NCBI RefSeq assembly: GCF_008801405.1
Contig: NZ_VZPV01000005.1
Location: 97,731 to 161,730, forward strand
DNA length: 64,000 bases
Reading direction: 5' to 3'
DNA from: Ralstonia insidiosa
GTDB taxonomy: Bacteria > Pseudomonadota > Gammaproteobacteria > Burkholderiales > Burkholderiaceae
Every line of letters begins with the position of its first letter. The stretch's first letter is position 1. Below, piece by piece: positions 35,042 to 44,050 of the stretch. Both the position numbers and the translations under genes were made by a program. The notes below the pieces were generated by a model. It made no database searches. It was not told the origin of the DNA and saw nothing but the letters and a program-made list of their open reading frames with translations.

Positions 35042-37822
35042 GTGTCCACTCTCTGCGATATCTGCAATGTCCGGCCCGCCGTCGCGCGTGTCGCCGTGGT
35101 GCAAGACGGCGAGCGCAAGTCGATCTCGATCTGCGACTACCACTACCGGCAACTCATGCGGCATCAAAGCATGCTCAATCCGTTCGACTCTCTTTTGGGG
35201 GGCGGAGGTGGTGGGCTGTCACGCCTGTTCGATGAGTTTGGCGACGCTGAAGAACATGGCGCAGGTTTTTCTGCCGAGGTCCCCCGGGAATCGGTGGACG
35301 TGATCGACGCCTTCAGCGAGCAGACCCTTGAGCTGCTGCAGCGTGCTGCGGAGAAGGCCCACGAGCTGCATCGCCGTGAACTGGATACCGAGCATGTGTT
35401 GTACGTGCTTGCGGACACCGATATCTGTGCCGCGCTGCTCAAGGAGCTGAAGCTTTCTGCGCAGGATATCCGCAGCTATATCGACGAACACGCCAAGACG
35501 GGCACCGACGACGGTGACGCGTCAATGGACAAGACCACGGTGTCACCGCGTCTGAAGAAGGCGTTCCAGTATGCGTTTCAGGCATCGCGGGATCTGGGGC
35601 ACTCCTATGTGGGCCCTGAGCACCTGCTGATCGGGCTGGCGGCGGTGCCGGAGAGCATTGCCGGCGCGTTGCTGAAGAAGTACGGAGTGACGCCGGAGGC
35701 CTTGCGCCAGAAGGTCGTCAAGGTGGTCGGAAAAGGCGCGGAAGATGGCCGGGTGGACGCGCCGAGCGGCACGCCTACGCTCGATAAGTTTGGCCGCGAT
35801 CTCACCACGCTGGCGCGCCAGGGCAAGCTCGACCCGGTGCTTGGGCGCGCGCAGGAGATCGAAAGCGCAATTGAAGTGTTGGCCCGTCGCAAGAAGAACA
35901 ACCCGGTGCTGATTGGCGAGCCGGGTGTCGGTAAGACGGCCATTGTCGAAGGCTTGGCGCAGCGCATCATCAACGGCGATGTGCCGGAAGTGCTGCGCGG
36001 TAAGCGCCTCGTGGAGGTCAACATCAACTCGATGGTGGCGGGCGCGAAGTATCGCGGCGAGTTTGAGGAGCGTGCCAAGCAGCTGATTGACGAAGTGACC
36101 GCCAAGCAATCGGAGCTGATCCTGTTTATCGACGAGCTGCACACCATCGTGGGCGCGGGGCAGGGCGGCGGCGAGGGCGGGCTCGACATTGCCAACGTGC
36201 TCAAGCCTGCGCTTGCTCGCGGCGAGTTGAGCCTGATCGGTGCCACCACGCTCAATGAATATCAGAAGTACATCGAAAAGGATGCCGCGCTTGAGCGGCG
36301 CTTCCAACCCGTGCTTGTGCCGGAGCCCAGCGTCGAGCAGACCATCGTCATCCTGCGTGGCCTGCGCGACAGCCTGGAGGCGCACCACCAGGTGACCTTT
36401 GCCGATGATGCGTTTGTTGCCGCGGCCGAGTTTGCGGACCGCTACATCACATCGCGCTTCCTGCCCGACAAGGCCATCGACCTGATTGATCAGGCAGCGG
36501 CCCGCGTGCGGATTGGCGCGACATCGCGTCCGGCGGACATTCAGGAAGGTGAGGCGGAAATCGCACAACTGAAGCGCGAGCAGGATTACGCCGCGTCGCG
36601 CAAGCGCTTTGATGAGGCCAAGCAGTTTGAAGAGCAGATCAACGCCAAGCAGACGACGCTCGACGAGAAGATGGAAGCCTGGCAGCGCAAGACCGGTTCG
36701 GAGACGCTGGAGGTGACGGTGGCATCGGTGGCCGAGGTGGTATCACGCCTGACCGGTGTTCCGGTGTCGGAGCTGACGAAGGAAGAGCGCCAGAAGCTGC
36801 TGAAAATGGAAGAGCGCTTGCGCGAGCGCGTGGTCGGTCAGGACGACGCCGTCGTCGCCGTGAGCGATGCAGTACGGCTTTCGCGCGCTGGCCTCGGGCA
36901 AACGCATCGCCCGATAGCCACCTTCCTGTTCCTCGGCCCCACTGGCGTGGGCAAGACCGAGCTGGCGAAGGCGCTGGCCGAAACGGTGTTTGGCGACGAG
37001 CAGTCGATCATCCGCATCGACATGTCGGAATACATGGAGCGCCACGCGGTTGCGCGCCTGATTGGCGCACCTCCGGGATACGTTGGCTACGACGAGGGCG
37101 GTCAACTCACCGAACGCGTGCGACGGCGCCCGTACAGCGTGATCCTGCTCGACGAAATCGAGAAGGCTCACCCGGACGTGAACAACGTGCTGCTGCAGGT
37201 GTTTGACGATGGCCGGCTGACTGACGGCAAGGGCCGTGTGGTGGACTTCAGCAACACGATCCTGATCGCTACCAGCAACCTTGGCGCGTCGATCATCATG
37301 GACAACCTTGAGCGACCCGAAGACGAGCGCAAGACCGACAAGGCGCTGCGCGATGCACTGATGCCGGTGCTGAAAGGCCACTTCCGCCCCGAGTTCCTGA
37401 ACCGGATCGACGAGATCATCGTGTTCAACGCGCTGTCCAGGCAGAACATTCGCGCGATCGTGCAGATCCAGCTTGACCGGGTGAGGCGTACCGCGGCGGC
37501 ACAGGACATTACCCTCAAGATGGGTGAGGCGCTTGTCGAGCACCTGGTGGAGGAGGGCTATCAACCCGAGTTCGGTGCGCGTGAGCTGAAGCGTCAGGTG
37601 CGGCAGATGATCGAAACGCGGCTTGCCAAGGAGATTCTGGGCGACACGCTCAAATCGGGCGACACCGTGGAGCTGGATTTCGACAAGGACAGCGGTACGG
37701 TGACCTTCAACAAGCTCGCGCCGCCCGCAACGGAAGGGAAGGCCCCTCTCTCGCAAGAGAAGAGCACCACTGAAAAGAAGCGCAGCAAAGGCTCCAAAGG
37801 CACCGCCGAATCTGAGGCCTGA
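35042..37822 (+). CDS. ClpG/ClpK-like AAA+ disaggregase with N-terminal zinc finger
   Basis: This 926-residue protein starts at a GTG after GAAGGAGG. Residues 5-34 hold Cys5-x2-Cys8 and Cys31-x2-His34, a zinc finger. A glycine-rich linker and two Clp_N repeats (from about residue 80) follow. AAA module 1 has Walker A GEPGVGKT (292-299) and LILFIDELH; a short middle domain with AKQFEEQINAKQ comes next. AAA module 2 has GPTGVGKT (632-639) and ILLDEIEKAH. The segment after NTILIATSNLGAS lacks the VGF/IGF/IGL tripeptide used to dock ClpP. With the Lys/Ser/Glu-rich tail this fits stand-alone disaggregases such as ClpG/ClpK rather than a protease subunit. It lies just before the molybdoenzyme gene. 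Confidence 0.85.
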   Translation: MSTLCDICNVRPAVARVAVVQDGERKSISICDYHYRQLMRHQSMLNPFDSLLGGGGGGLSRLFDEFGDAEEHGAGFSAEVPRESVDVIDAFSEQTLELLQRAAEKAHELHRRELDTEHVLYVLADTDICAALLKELKLSAQDIRSYIDEHAKTGTDDGDASMDKTTVSPRLKKAFQYAFQASRDLGHSYVGPEHLLIGLAAVPESIAGALLKKYGVTPEALRQKVVKVVGKGAEDGRVDAPSGTPTLDKFGRDLTTLARQGKLDPVLGRAQEIESAIEVLARRKKNNPVLIGEPGVGKTAIVEGLAQRIINGDVPEVLRGKRLVEVNINSMVAGAKYRGEFEERAKQLIDEVTAKQSELILFIDELHTIVGAGQGGGEGGLDIANVLKPALARGELSLIGATTLNEYQKYIEKDAALERRFQPVLVPEPSVEQTIVILRGLRDSLEAHHQVTFADDAFVAAAEFADRYITSRFLPDKAIDLIDQAAARVRIGATSRPADIQEGEAEIAQLKREQDYAASRKRFDEAKQFEEQINAKQTTLDEKMEAWQRKTGSETLEVTVASVAEVVSRLTGVPVSELTKEERQKLLKMEERLRERVVGQDDAVVAVSDAVRLSRAGLGQTHRPIATFLFLGPTGVGKTELAKALAETVFGDEQSIIRIDMSEYMERHAVARLIGAPPGYVGYDEGGQLTERVRRRPYSVILLDEIEKAHPDVNNVLLQVFDDGRLTDGKGRVVDFSNTILIATSNLGASIIMDNLERPEDERKTDKALRDALMPVLKGHFRPEFLNRIDEIIVFNALSRQNIRAIVQIQLDRVRRTAAAQDITLKMGEALVEHLVEEGYQPEFGARELKRQVRQMIETRLAKEILGDTLKSGDTVELDFDKDSGTVTFNKLAPPATEGKAPLSQEKSTTEKKRSKGSKGTAESEA

Positions 37823-37921
37823 CGTATCAGGTTTGTCGAACCCTTTCATTTCAACCCACGGCCGCGCAGCGGCTTTACCAACGCAAGCCCCCAACCCTGG
37901 CTGGGGGCGATGGAGATTCAC

Positions 37922-40213
37922 ATGGCAAATCGACGCGAAGTTCCCGGCATCCGGCCTTATGACGGCCCTGCCGGCGGCTGGGGCGCGCTGCGGGCAACGG
38001 CGCAGGCCGTTCATGACCAGATGGACAAGTTCCAGGCGCCGATCACGCTGATGCGGACCAACCAGCCCACGGGCTTCGATTGCCCGGGGTGTGCCTGGCC
38101 CGACAAGGAACACCGCTCCACCTTCCAGTTCTGCGAGAACGGTGCCAAGGCCGTGACCTGGGAGGCGACGAACAAGCGCGTGCCGCCCGAGTTCTTTGCC
38201 ACGACCACCGTATCGGAACTGCTCACATGGTCCGACTACGAACTGGAAGACAAGGGCCGGTTGACGCATCCGCTGGTGTACGACCGCGAGAAAGACACCT
38301 TCCGTGCCGTCGAGTGGGAAGACGCCTTCAACCGCATCGGCGAGATCCTGCGCGGGCTCCCGCCTGATGCGGTCGAGTTCTACACCTCCGGGCGGGCATC
38401 GAACGAGGCGGCCTACCTCTATCAGCTCTTCGCGCGGGAGTACGGCACGAACAACTTCCCGGACTGTTCGAACATGTGCCACGAGCCCACCAGCGTTGGC
38501 TTGCCGCAGTCGATCGGCATCGGCAAGGGCACCGTGTCGCTGGAGGATTTCGAACACTGCGAGCTGATCATCTCGATCGGCCACAACCCGGGCACCAACC
38601 ATCCGCGCATGATGGGTACGCTACACGAAGCGTCGCGGCGCAACGTGCCCATCATCGTATTCAACCCGCTGCGCGAGCGCGCGCTGGAGCGCTTTGCCGA
38701 CCCACAGAACTTCCTGGAGATGGCCACCTACGGTTCGACCCGTATTGCATCGACGTACTACCAGGTCGATGGCGGTGGCGATGCTGCAGCACTGATCGGC
38801 ATCATGAAGGCCCTCCTGGCGATGGAGGCGGCGCAAGGCGATGTGCTGGACCGCGACTTCATCGCAGAGCACACCCAGGGCTTTGATGCATTCGCAGCCG
38901 AACTGGAAGCGGCAACGTGGCCCGACATCGAAAAGGCCAGCGGGCTGACGCGCGCCGAGCTGGAGCAGGTTGCTGAGGCCTATGCCAAGTCGAACGCCAC
39001 CATCATCACGTATGGCATGGGCGTGACGCAGCACAACAAGGGGACGGCCAACGTGCGCCTGATCGCCAACCTGTTGCTGATGCGTGGCAATTTTGGCAAG
39101 CCCGGTGCCGGCATTTGTCCGCTGCGGGGCCACTCCAACGTACAGGGCAACCGGACGGTGGGCATTACGGAAAAGCCGTCCGCCGATTTTCTCCAGCGTA
39201 TCGAAAGCGTGTTTGGCTTCAAGCCGCCTGCAGCGCACGGGCACGATGCCGTCAACGGCATGCAGGCCATGATCGACGGCAAGGCGAAAGCGCTGATCTG
39301 CCTGGGCGGCAATTTTGCAGTGGCGCTGCCCGATCCGGAGCAGAGCTTCCCAGCCATGGGCAAGCTGGACCTGAGCGTGCACATTGGCACCAAGCTCAAC
39401 CGCTCGCACCTGCTGGTGGCCAAGGAAACCTACGTGTTCCCTTGCCTGGGCCGGACCGAGCTTGATGTCCAGGCGGGTGGCCCGCAGTCCATCACGGTTG
39501 AGGATTCGATGTCGATGGTCCACGCATCGGCGGGCAAGCTGACGCCGGCGTCGGAGCACCTGCGCTCCGAGCCGGCCATTGTTGCCGGCATGGCCAAGGC
39601 GACGTTGCCGCACAGCAAGGTGCCGTGGATGGAGCTGGTTGCCGACTACGACAAGGTTCGCGACCTGATCGAGAAGACCATTCCGGGTTTCGAGAACTTC
39701 AACGAGCGCATCCGCACGCCCGGCGGCTTCCGCCTGCCGTTGCCACCTACCGAGCGCCAGTGGCCGACGCCCACCGGCAAGGCGATGTTCTCCGTGTACG
39801 GTGGCGTACGGGAAGACGCTGGTGTCCTCGGTGGCGAAGAGGTATTGCGCCTCATCACGTTGCGCAGCCATGACCAGTACAACACCACCATCTACGCGCT
39901 CGATGACCGCTACCGCGGCGTGTTCGGCCGACGCGATGTGCTGTTCATGAACGAGGCTGATCTTGCCGCACGCGGGCTCGAACATGGCGACCTGGTCGAC
40001 ATCGAGACCATCGTGTCCGGCCGGAAGCTACGCCTGGAGAAGATCACAGCCATCGCCTACAGCATTGCGCGTGGCTCCGTGGGGGCGTACTACCCTGAGG
40101 CGAACGTGCTGGTGCCCCTGGACTATATCGACAAGGAAAGCGGCACGCCGTCTTACAAGTCCGTGCCGGTTCGAGTCCTGCGCTCTGAGGCGCCCGTATC
40201 CGCACCCGAGTAA
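37922..40213 (+). CDS. FdhF/YdeP family molybdopterin oxidoreductase
   Basis: This 763-residue cytoplasmic enzyme has N-terminal cysteines in FDCPGCAWP (Cys54, Cys57) and Cys71, possible cluster ligands. The segment NNFPDCSNMCHEPTSVGLP places Cys186 at the position that binds Mo in formate dehydrogenases. Later parts include PLRGHSNVQGNRT and the C-terminal dinucleotide-binding domain (LITLRSHDQYNTTIYALDDR). It is the YdeP-like branch, linked in enterobacteria to acid resistance; the substrate is unknown and formate is only one possibility. The ATG at 37922 is preferred, as GGAG lies 7 bases before it. FdhD and MoaED in this window are plausible cofactor providers. Confidence 0.85.
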   Translation: MANRREVPGIRPYDGPAGGWGALRATAQAVHDQMDKFQAPITLMRTNQPTGFDCPGCAWPDKEHRSTFQFCENGAKAVTWEATNKRVPPEFFATTTVSELLTWSDYELEDKGRLTHPLVYDREKDTFRAVEWEDAFNRIGEILRGLPPDAVEFYTSGRASNEAAYLYQLFAREYGTNNFPDCSNMCHEPTSVGLPQSIGIGKGTVSLEDFEHCELIISIGHNPGTNHPRMMGTLHEASRRNVPIIVFNPLRERALERFADPQNFLEMATYGSTRIASTYYQVDGGGDAAALIGIMKALLAMEAAQGDVLDRDFIAEHTQGFDAFAAELEAATWPDIEKASGLTRAELEQVAEAYAKSNATIITYGMGVTQHNKGTANVRLIANLLLMRGNFGKPGAGICPLRGHSNVQGNRTVGITEKPSADFLQRIESVFGFKPPAAHGHDAVNGMQAMIDGKAKALICLGGNFAVALPDPEQSFPAMGKLDLSVHIGTKLNRSHLLVAKETYVFPCLGRTELDVQAGGPQSITVEDSMSMVHASAGKLTPASEHLRSEPAIVAGMAKATLPHSKVPWMELVADYDKVRDLIEKTIPGFENFNERIRTPGGFRLPLPPTERQWPTPTGKAMFSVYGGVREDAGVLGGEEVLRLITLRSHDQYNTTIYALDDRYRGVFGRRDVLFMNEADLAARGLEHGDLVDIETIVSGRKLRLEKITAIAYSIARGSVGAYYPEANVLVPLDYIDKESGTPSYKSVPVRVLRSEAPVSAPE

Positions 40214-40221
40214 CACCCAAA

Positions 40222-40254
40222 CGGATCGGGCCTGGGTTGTCCTGGCCCGATCCG
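40222..40254. terminator. Terminator-like hairpin between convergent molybdoenzyme and dadA genes
   Basis: An exact 11-base stem, CGGATCGGGCC (40222-40232) / GGCCCGATCCG (40244-40254), lies between the two stop codons. It lacks a U tract, so it may work as an attenuated or Rho-assisted terminator. Confidence 0.65.
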
Positions 40255-40269
40255 CTGTGGGATTGGTGA

Positions 40270-41523
40270 TCAGTGCAACGGGCAATCGCGCGCGATCACG
40301 TCGCCGATCATCGCGGCCGTGGCGCCAGAGAGCGTCCAGCCAAGGTGCCCATGGCCCGTGTTGTAGAACACGCGCGCATGCCGCCCGCGACCAACGCGCG
40401 GCATCATGTCCGGCATCATCGGACGCAAGCCAGCCCACGGCACCACGCGCGAGGTGCCGATCGCAAAGTTGCGGCGCGTCCAGGCCACCAGGGGTTCGAT
40501 GCGGTCTGCGCGGATGTCGCGGTTGTAGCCGTTGAACTCTGCCGTGCCGGCCACGCGGAAGCGTCCCGCGCCCAGGCGGCTGGTGACGATCTTCGCGCTC
40601 TCATCCAGCAGGCTGACCCACGGCGCGCCTTGCATGCTCGCCTCATCGTCCAGATGCACGGTGATCGAGTAGCCCTTGACCGGGTACACGTTGATACGGT
40701 CGCCCACCATCTGCGCGACATGCCGGCTGCCGACGCCCGCGCAGACGACCAGCGCATCGGCGGTGATCTCCTGCACGACATTGGCCGCGCTTGTGGAGAG
40801 GCGATCATCCAGTGTGGTCTGCAGCAGCAGTCGCACGCCGCGCTCGGTGGTTTCCACGTCGCGCACATCCACGCCTTGCATGAAGCGCACGCCGCGTTTC
40901 TCGCAGGCTTGCGCAAGACCGCGTGTGAACTTGTGGATGTCGCCCGTGGCGTCCGATTCGGTGAAGTAGCCGCCGTAGTAGTTGCCGCGCAGCGTGGGCT
41001 CGATGGCAGCAATGTCTTCCGGGCTCACGGCGTGGCGCTCTAGCCCGCCGGCAACGAGCAGCGCGTTGGCTTTGCCTGCCGCGGTAAAGCTGGCCTTGTC
41101 GTGGTAGACGTGCAGGATGCCGCGCCGTTGCAGGTCGAAATCGATCTGCTCGCGCTCGGCCATCGCAAACAAATGCTTGCGCGCCTCGATGGCCATGCGC
41201 GTGGTCTCGATGGTGTTGCGGCGGTAGTGGGCGATGCCCGCCACGAACTCGCCAATCCATGAGTACTTGTGCCACGACGGCTTGGGGTTGAGCAGCAGCG
41301 GCGCATCGTTGCGCAGCATCCATTTGATGCCCTTGAGCAGCGTGCCGGTGCTGTTCCAGACCTCGGCGTTGCTGGCGGAAAGCTGCCCGCCGTTGGCGAA
41401 CGAGGTTTCCATGGCCGGATACAGATGCCGGTCGAGCACCGTGACCTGATAGCCGAGTTGGGAGAGCGTGTAAGCGGTGGTGACGCCGGAAATGCCGGCG
41501 CCAACGATGACGATATGCGTCAT
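40270..41523 (-). CDS. dadA: D-amino acid dehydrogenase, FAD-dependent
   Basis: This 417-residue flavoprotein starts IVIVGAGISGVTTAYTLSQL, the dinucleotide-binding fold. It then has ETSFANGGQLSASNAEVWN, a DadA signature, and GWTLSGATAAMIGDVI at the end. It oxidises D-amino acids to keto acids and passes electrons to the respiratory chain at the membrane. Its leader contains a tandem glycine riboswitch, so expression should respond to glycine. This suggests that the enzyme takes part in glycine removal or in a pathway fed by glycine. No alanine racemase gene is nearby. Confidence 0.9.
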   Translation of the reverse strand: MTHIVIVGAGISGVTTAYTLSQLGYQVTVLDRHLYPAMETSFANGGQLSASNAEVWNSTGTLLKGIKWMLRNDAPLLLNPKPSWHKYSWIGEFVAGIAHYRRNTIETTRMAIEARKHLFAMAEREQIDFDLQRRGILHVYHDKASFTAAGKANALLVAGGLERHAVSPEDIAAIEPTLRGNYYGGYFTESDATGDIHKFTRGLAQACEKRGVRFMQGVDVRDVETTERGVRLLLQTTLDDRLSTSAANVVQEITADALVVCAGVGSRHVAQMVGDRINVYPVKGYSITVHLDDEASMQGAPWVSLLDESAKIVTSRLGAGRFRVAGTAEFNGYNRDIRADRIEPLVAWTRRNFAIGTSRVVPWAGLRPMMPDMMPRVGRGRHARVFYNTGHGHLGWTLSGATAAMIGDVIARDCPLH

Positions 41524-41548
41524 GGCGGTCCCTATGGAGTGGTGGGTT

Positions 41549-41565
41549 GACCGGACGATCCGGTC
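41549..41565 (-). promoter_or_regulatory. Hairpin between the glycine riboswitch and the dadA start
   Basis: GACCGGA and TCCGGTC pair around a 3-base loop just downstream of the second aptamer and about 25 bases before the dadA ATG. There is no U run, so it is more likely part of a translational switch or spacer than a terminator. The ribosome binding site TAGGGA lies after it. Confidence 0.45.
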
Positions 41566-41571
41566 GGCTCA

Positions 41572-41762
41572 CCCCATCTGTCTTGGGACCTGAGAGCTTG
41601 GGCACCCGCAGCGTGCAGCGTGAGTGCCTTCCCCTTCGGTGGGCATGCGCGTGCATGCCTCTCTCCAGATTCGCAGTCGACGCCACAGTCCTTTTGCCTG
41701 AGAGTTTCCGGGGTGGTTGCTCCATCGGCGCCGGGCATCGTTGCAACCCGGTCTCTCCTGCG
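41572..41762 (-). ncRNA. Tandem glycine riboswitch in the dadA leader
   Basis: Read leftward, the first aptamer begins GGAGAGACCGGG near 41759. It contains GGCGCCGATGGAGCAA and ends with AACTCTCAGGCAAAAGGAC near 41690. A second aptamer begins GGAGAGAGGCATGC near 41667. It contains CACCGAAGGGGAAGGCACTC and ends with AGCTCTCAGGTCCCAAGACAG near 41580. These conserved blocks (GGAGAG, CCGAAGGGG-like, CTCTCAGG-A-GGAC) define the gcvT glycine riboswitch in its cooperative two-aptamer form. It controls dadA, about 50 bases downstream. Confidence 0.92.
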
Positions 41763-41983
41763 GCGTGTTGCAGCGGTGCGTGTTGCGCCCGCCGCGCCTG
41801 CGTGCTGCCGGTAAAGGCAGCGGCTGGAGTGTGTCACGGGTTGTGACGTTCGGCAAGCCGGGCGATTGCGGAGGCTGTGCGCTAGCTGAATGCTATGCTG
41901 CGCACCCAAGCGATCTGGGCGTCGCATTTTCGCCCGAAGGTCGACGTGGAAACGCCCGCAAGAACACCAAGACAGCCGAGGGG

Positions 41984-42352
41984 ATGATGGAATCGACACC
42001 AGCACAGCAGACCACCGATTCGACGCGCGCACCGCTTGCCATTGCAACGCTGCTGCAGGCCGGCTTTACCGCCACATACGCGTCGGCCTATTGGGAGACG
42101 GTGGCGACGGGTTCGATGTCGTTGCTGACCGCACTGATCTCTCTGCTGGCGTGCCTGCTGCTTTACAGCGGCGTGGTCCGCCACCTGATGGGCAAACCTG
42201 CGCAATGGAGCCTGATGCTCGCAGCGGTGGGCTTGGCGTGGTCGTTCCTCGAGTGGGGCTCGGGGAATCTGTGCTCGTATCCGTTCCTGCTCGGGGCCGT
42301 GATCGGCACGGTGGCCTGGGCGTTGGCGCTCAAGGCTTCGCGGCGCGCCTGA
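41984..42352 (+). CDS. Small membrane protein of unknown function
   Basis: This 122-residue protein has three or four hydrophobic segments (around residues 16-36, 40-60, 68-85 and 98-116), ending in KASRRA. I do not recognise the family. The start is uncertain: ATG at 41984 or 41987, with GAGGGG directly in front of the first. The stop is adjacent to the stop of the convergent histidine kinase gene. Codon usage looks like that of its neighbours. Confidence 0.6.
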   Translation: MMESTPAQQTTDSTRAPLAIATLLQAGFTATYASAYWETVATGSMSLLTALISLLACLLLYSGVVRHLMGKPAQWSLMLAAVGLAWSFLEWGSGNLCSYPFLLGAVIGTVAWALALKASRRA

Positions 42353-43990
42353 TCAGCCTTCCAGGCGCGGCAGGCGCACGATAAACCTGGAACCCTTGCC
42401 TTCAGCGCTGCTGACGGTAATCGTGCCCTGGTGCAGTTCCACCACGAGCTTGACCAGGTACAGTCCGACGCCGGCCCCCACTGTACCGGCCACGTTGCCT
42501 CCGCGAACATAGCGCTCGAACAGCCGCTCGATGTCGCGCTCCGGAATGCCCAGGCCGCGGTCTTCCACCACCACCGATACGCTTTCGGCGTCGCCTTGCA
42601 CATACACACCGACCGGCGTGCCAGGTGGTGAGTATTTGACGGCATTCCCGATCAGGTTACTGAACGCCTGAAAGAGCAGTTTGGCATCACCAAAGATGAT
42701 GTCGGGTCCATCGGCTTCGATGTGTTCTTCGATGCGTGTGCCGGGTGTGCTGTCCCGATGCATCTCGCACACCTCGTGCAGCAATGCCGGCAGCGGAAAT
42801 TTCGTACGCCGCATCGCCGCTGGCGTTGTGGTGTCGAGCCATTGCGAAGAATCGAGCAGATGATCCATCAGATGCGTCATGCGCTGTACTGCAGCGCGGA
42901 TCTTGCCGCAGCGCTCGTCGATCACTTCTGGCGCGGGCGCTTCTCGCATGCGCATGAGCCGCTGTGCATGGCCATCAATCACGCCGAGCGGCGTACGGAA
43001 TTCATGAGACGCCATGGACACGAAGTTGCGCTGCAGTTCGGCCAGGCGGCGCTCCTTGTCCAGCAGGTCCTGCAGAACTGCTGCCTGTGCAACCAGTGCA
43101 TCTTTGCTGCGGCCGAGTTCGATCGTGTTGTCGCGAAAACGTGCCACGGCCCGCGCGATATCGCCGATTTCATCGCGACGCTCAAGGCCAGGAATGTCGA
43201 CGTGCGTGTCGTTGTTGACGATGTGGTGCATTCGATCGACCAGAACGGCGATCGGGCGCGAGACGGCATAGGCGAGGTAAGCCACCGCAATCACGACCAG
43301 GCACGCCGCCACGACGATGGCACCGATGATGAGTTGCCGCGCATCGTGATAGGCCTGTGCTTCGCGCTCGGTTTCAGCGGCGCCGCCGGCCACGCTGCGC
43401 TCGGTCATGACGCCCAGCGTGTCATTGGCCAGGTCGAAAGCCCGTTTGGACTCCGTGTGGTAAAGCTGCGTCGCGCCTTTTACTTCGCCAGTTTTGGCAG
43501 AAATCATCAGCCGCCTCGCCAGCTCCCGATACATGTTCCACTGCACAACAAACTGACTATAGAGTTCGCGCTCGGCGGCGTCGTGCTCGATCTTGTCGTA
43601 GCGTGCCTGCGACGCGGCAATGAGGTCATCCAATGTGGCGACCTGCTGATCCGCCGCGCGCAGATCAGCACGGGACGAGGCGATCAGGAAATCACCCTCG
43701 GCGGCACGATAGTCGGAGATGTAGTTGTTCAGATCCCCTAGAATGCGGCTGTTCTTCAGCCAGCGTTCGCTGATCTGTGCCGACACGCTGTGGAAGCTGG
43801 CCAACTGGTTGATACTGAAGGCACCCACGCCAATCACCAGCAGAAGAAAGGTCACGAACACCAGCGACAACCGCACCCGGATGGGGCGCAGGATTGACGG
43901 AGAGTCGAGGCCGAGCAGGCGTCGCCTGGGGGAGATACCAGAGGCGGGCGCACTGTGGGCCGGCTCCGGAGAGTGCATCGGAATTGTCAT
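42353..43990 (-). CDS. Membrane sensor histidine kinase
   Basis: This 545-residue kinase has a first membrane helix at about 41-60, a periplasmic four-helix sensor region (about 61-220, resembling chemoreceptor-like 4HB domains), a second helix at about 221-243, HAMP, a short coiled coil, and HisKA with SMASHEFRTPL (His329). A HATPase domain follows, with NLIGNAVKYSPPGTPV, EDRGLGIP and GAGVGLYLVK. It is divergent from the response regulator gene 60 bases away and should phosphorylate it. The signal is unknown. Confidence 0.9.
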   Translation of the reverse strand: MTIPMHSPEPAHSAPASGISPRRRLLGLDSPSILRPIRVRLSLVFVTFLLLVIGVGAFSINQLASFHSVSAQISERWLKNSRILGDLNNYISDYRAAEGDFLIASSRADLRAADQQVATLDDLIAASQARYDKIEHDAAERELYSQFVVQWNMYRELARRLMISAKTGEVKGATQLYHTESKRAFDLANDTLGVMTERSVAGGAAETEREAQAYHDARQLIIGAIVVAACLVVIAVAYLAYAVSRPIAVLVDRMHHIVNNDTHVDIPGLERRDEIGDIARAVARFRDNTIELGRSKDALVAQAAVLQDLLDKERRLAELQRNFVSMASHEFRTPLGVIDGHAQRLMRMREAPAPEVIDERCGKIRAAVQRMTHLMDHLLDSSQWLDTTTPAAMRRTKFPLPALLHEVCEMHRDSTPGTRIEEHIEADGPDIIFGDAKLLFQAFSNLIGNAVKYSPPGTPVGVYVQGDAESVSVVVEDRGLGIPERDIERLFERYVRGGNVAGTVGAGVGLYLVKLVVELHQGTITVSSAEGKGSRFIVRLPRLEG

Positions 43991-44050
43991 GCGCTGGGTC
44001 CTTGGGGCTGCAGCGAAGCATCGGTAACCATACCTTCACATGAGCGCATC

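Noticed and set aside
36743..38602. 619-codon antisense frame spanning the clp and molybdoenzyme genes
   Set aside because: Crosses two strong genes and their spacer; the product has no recognisable domain.
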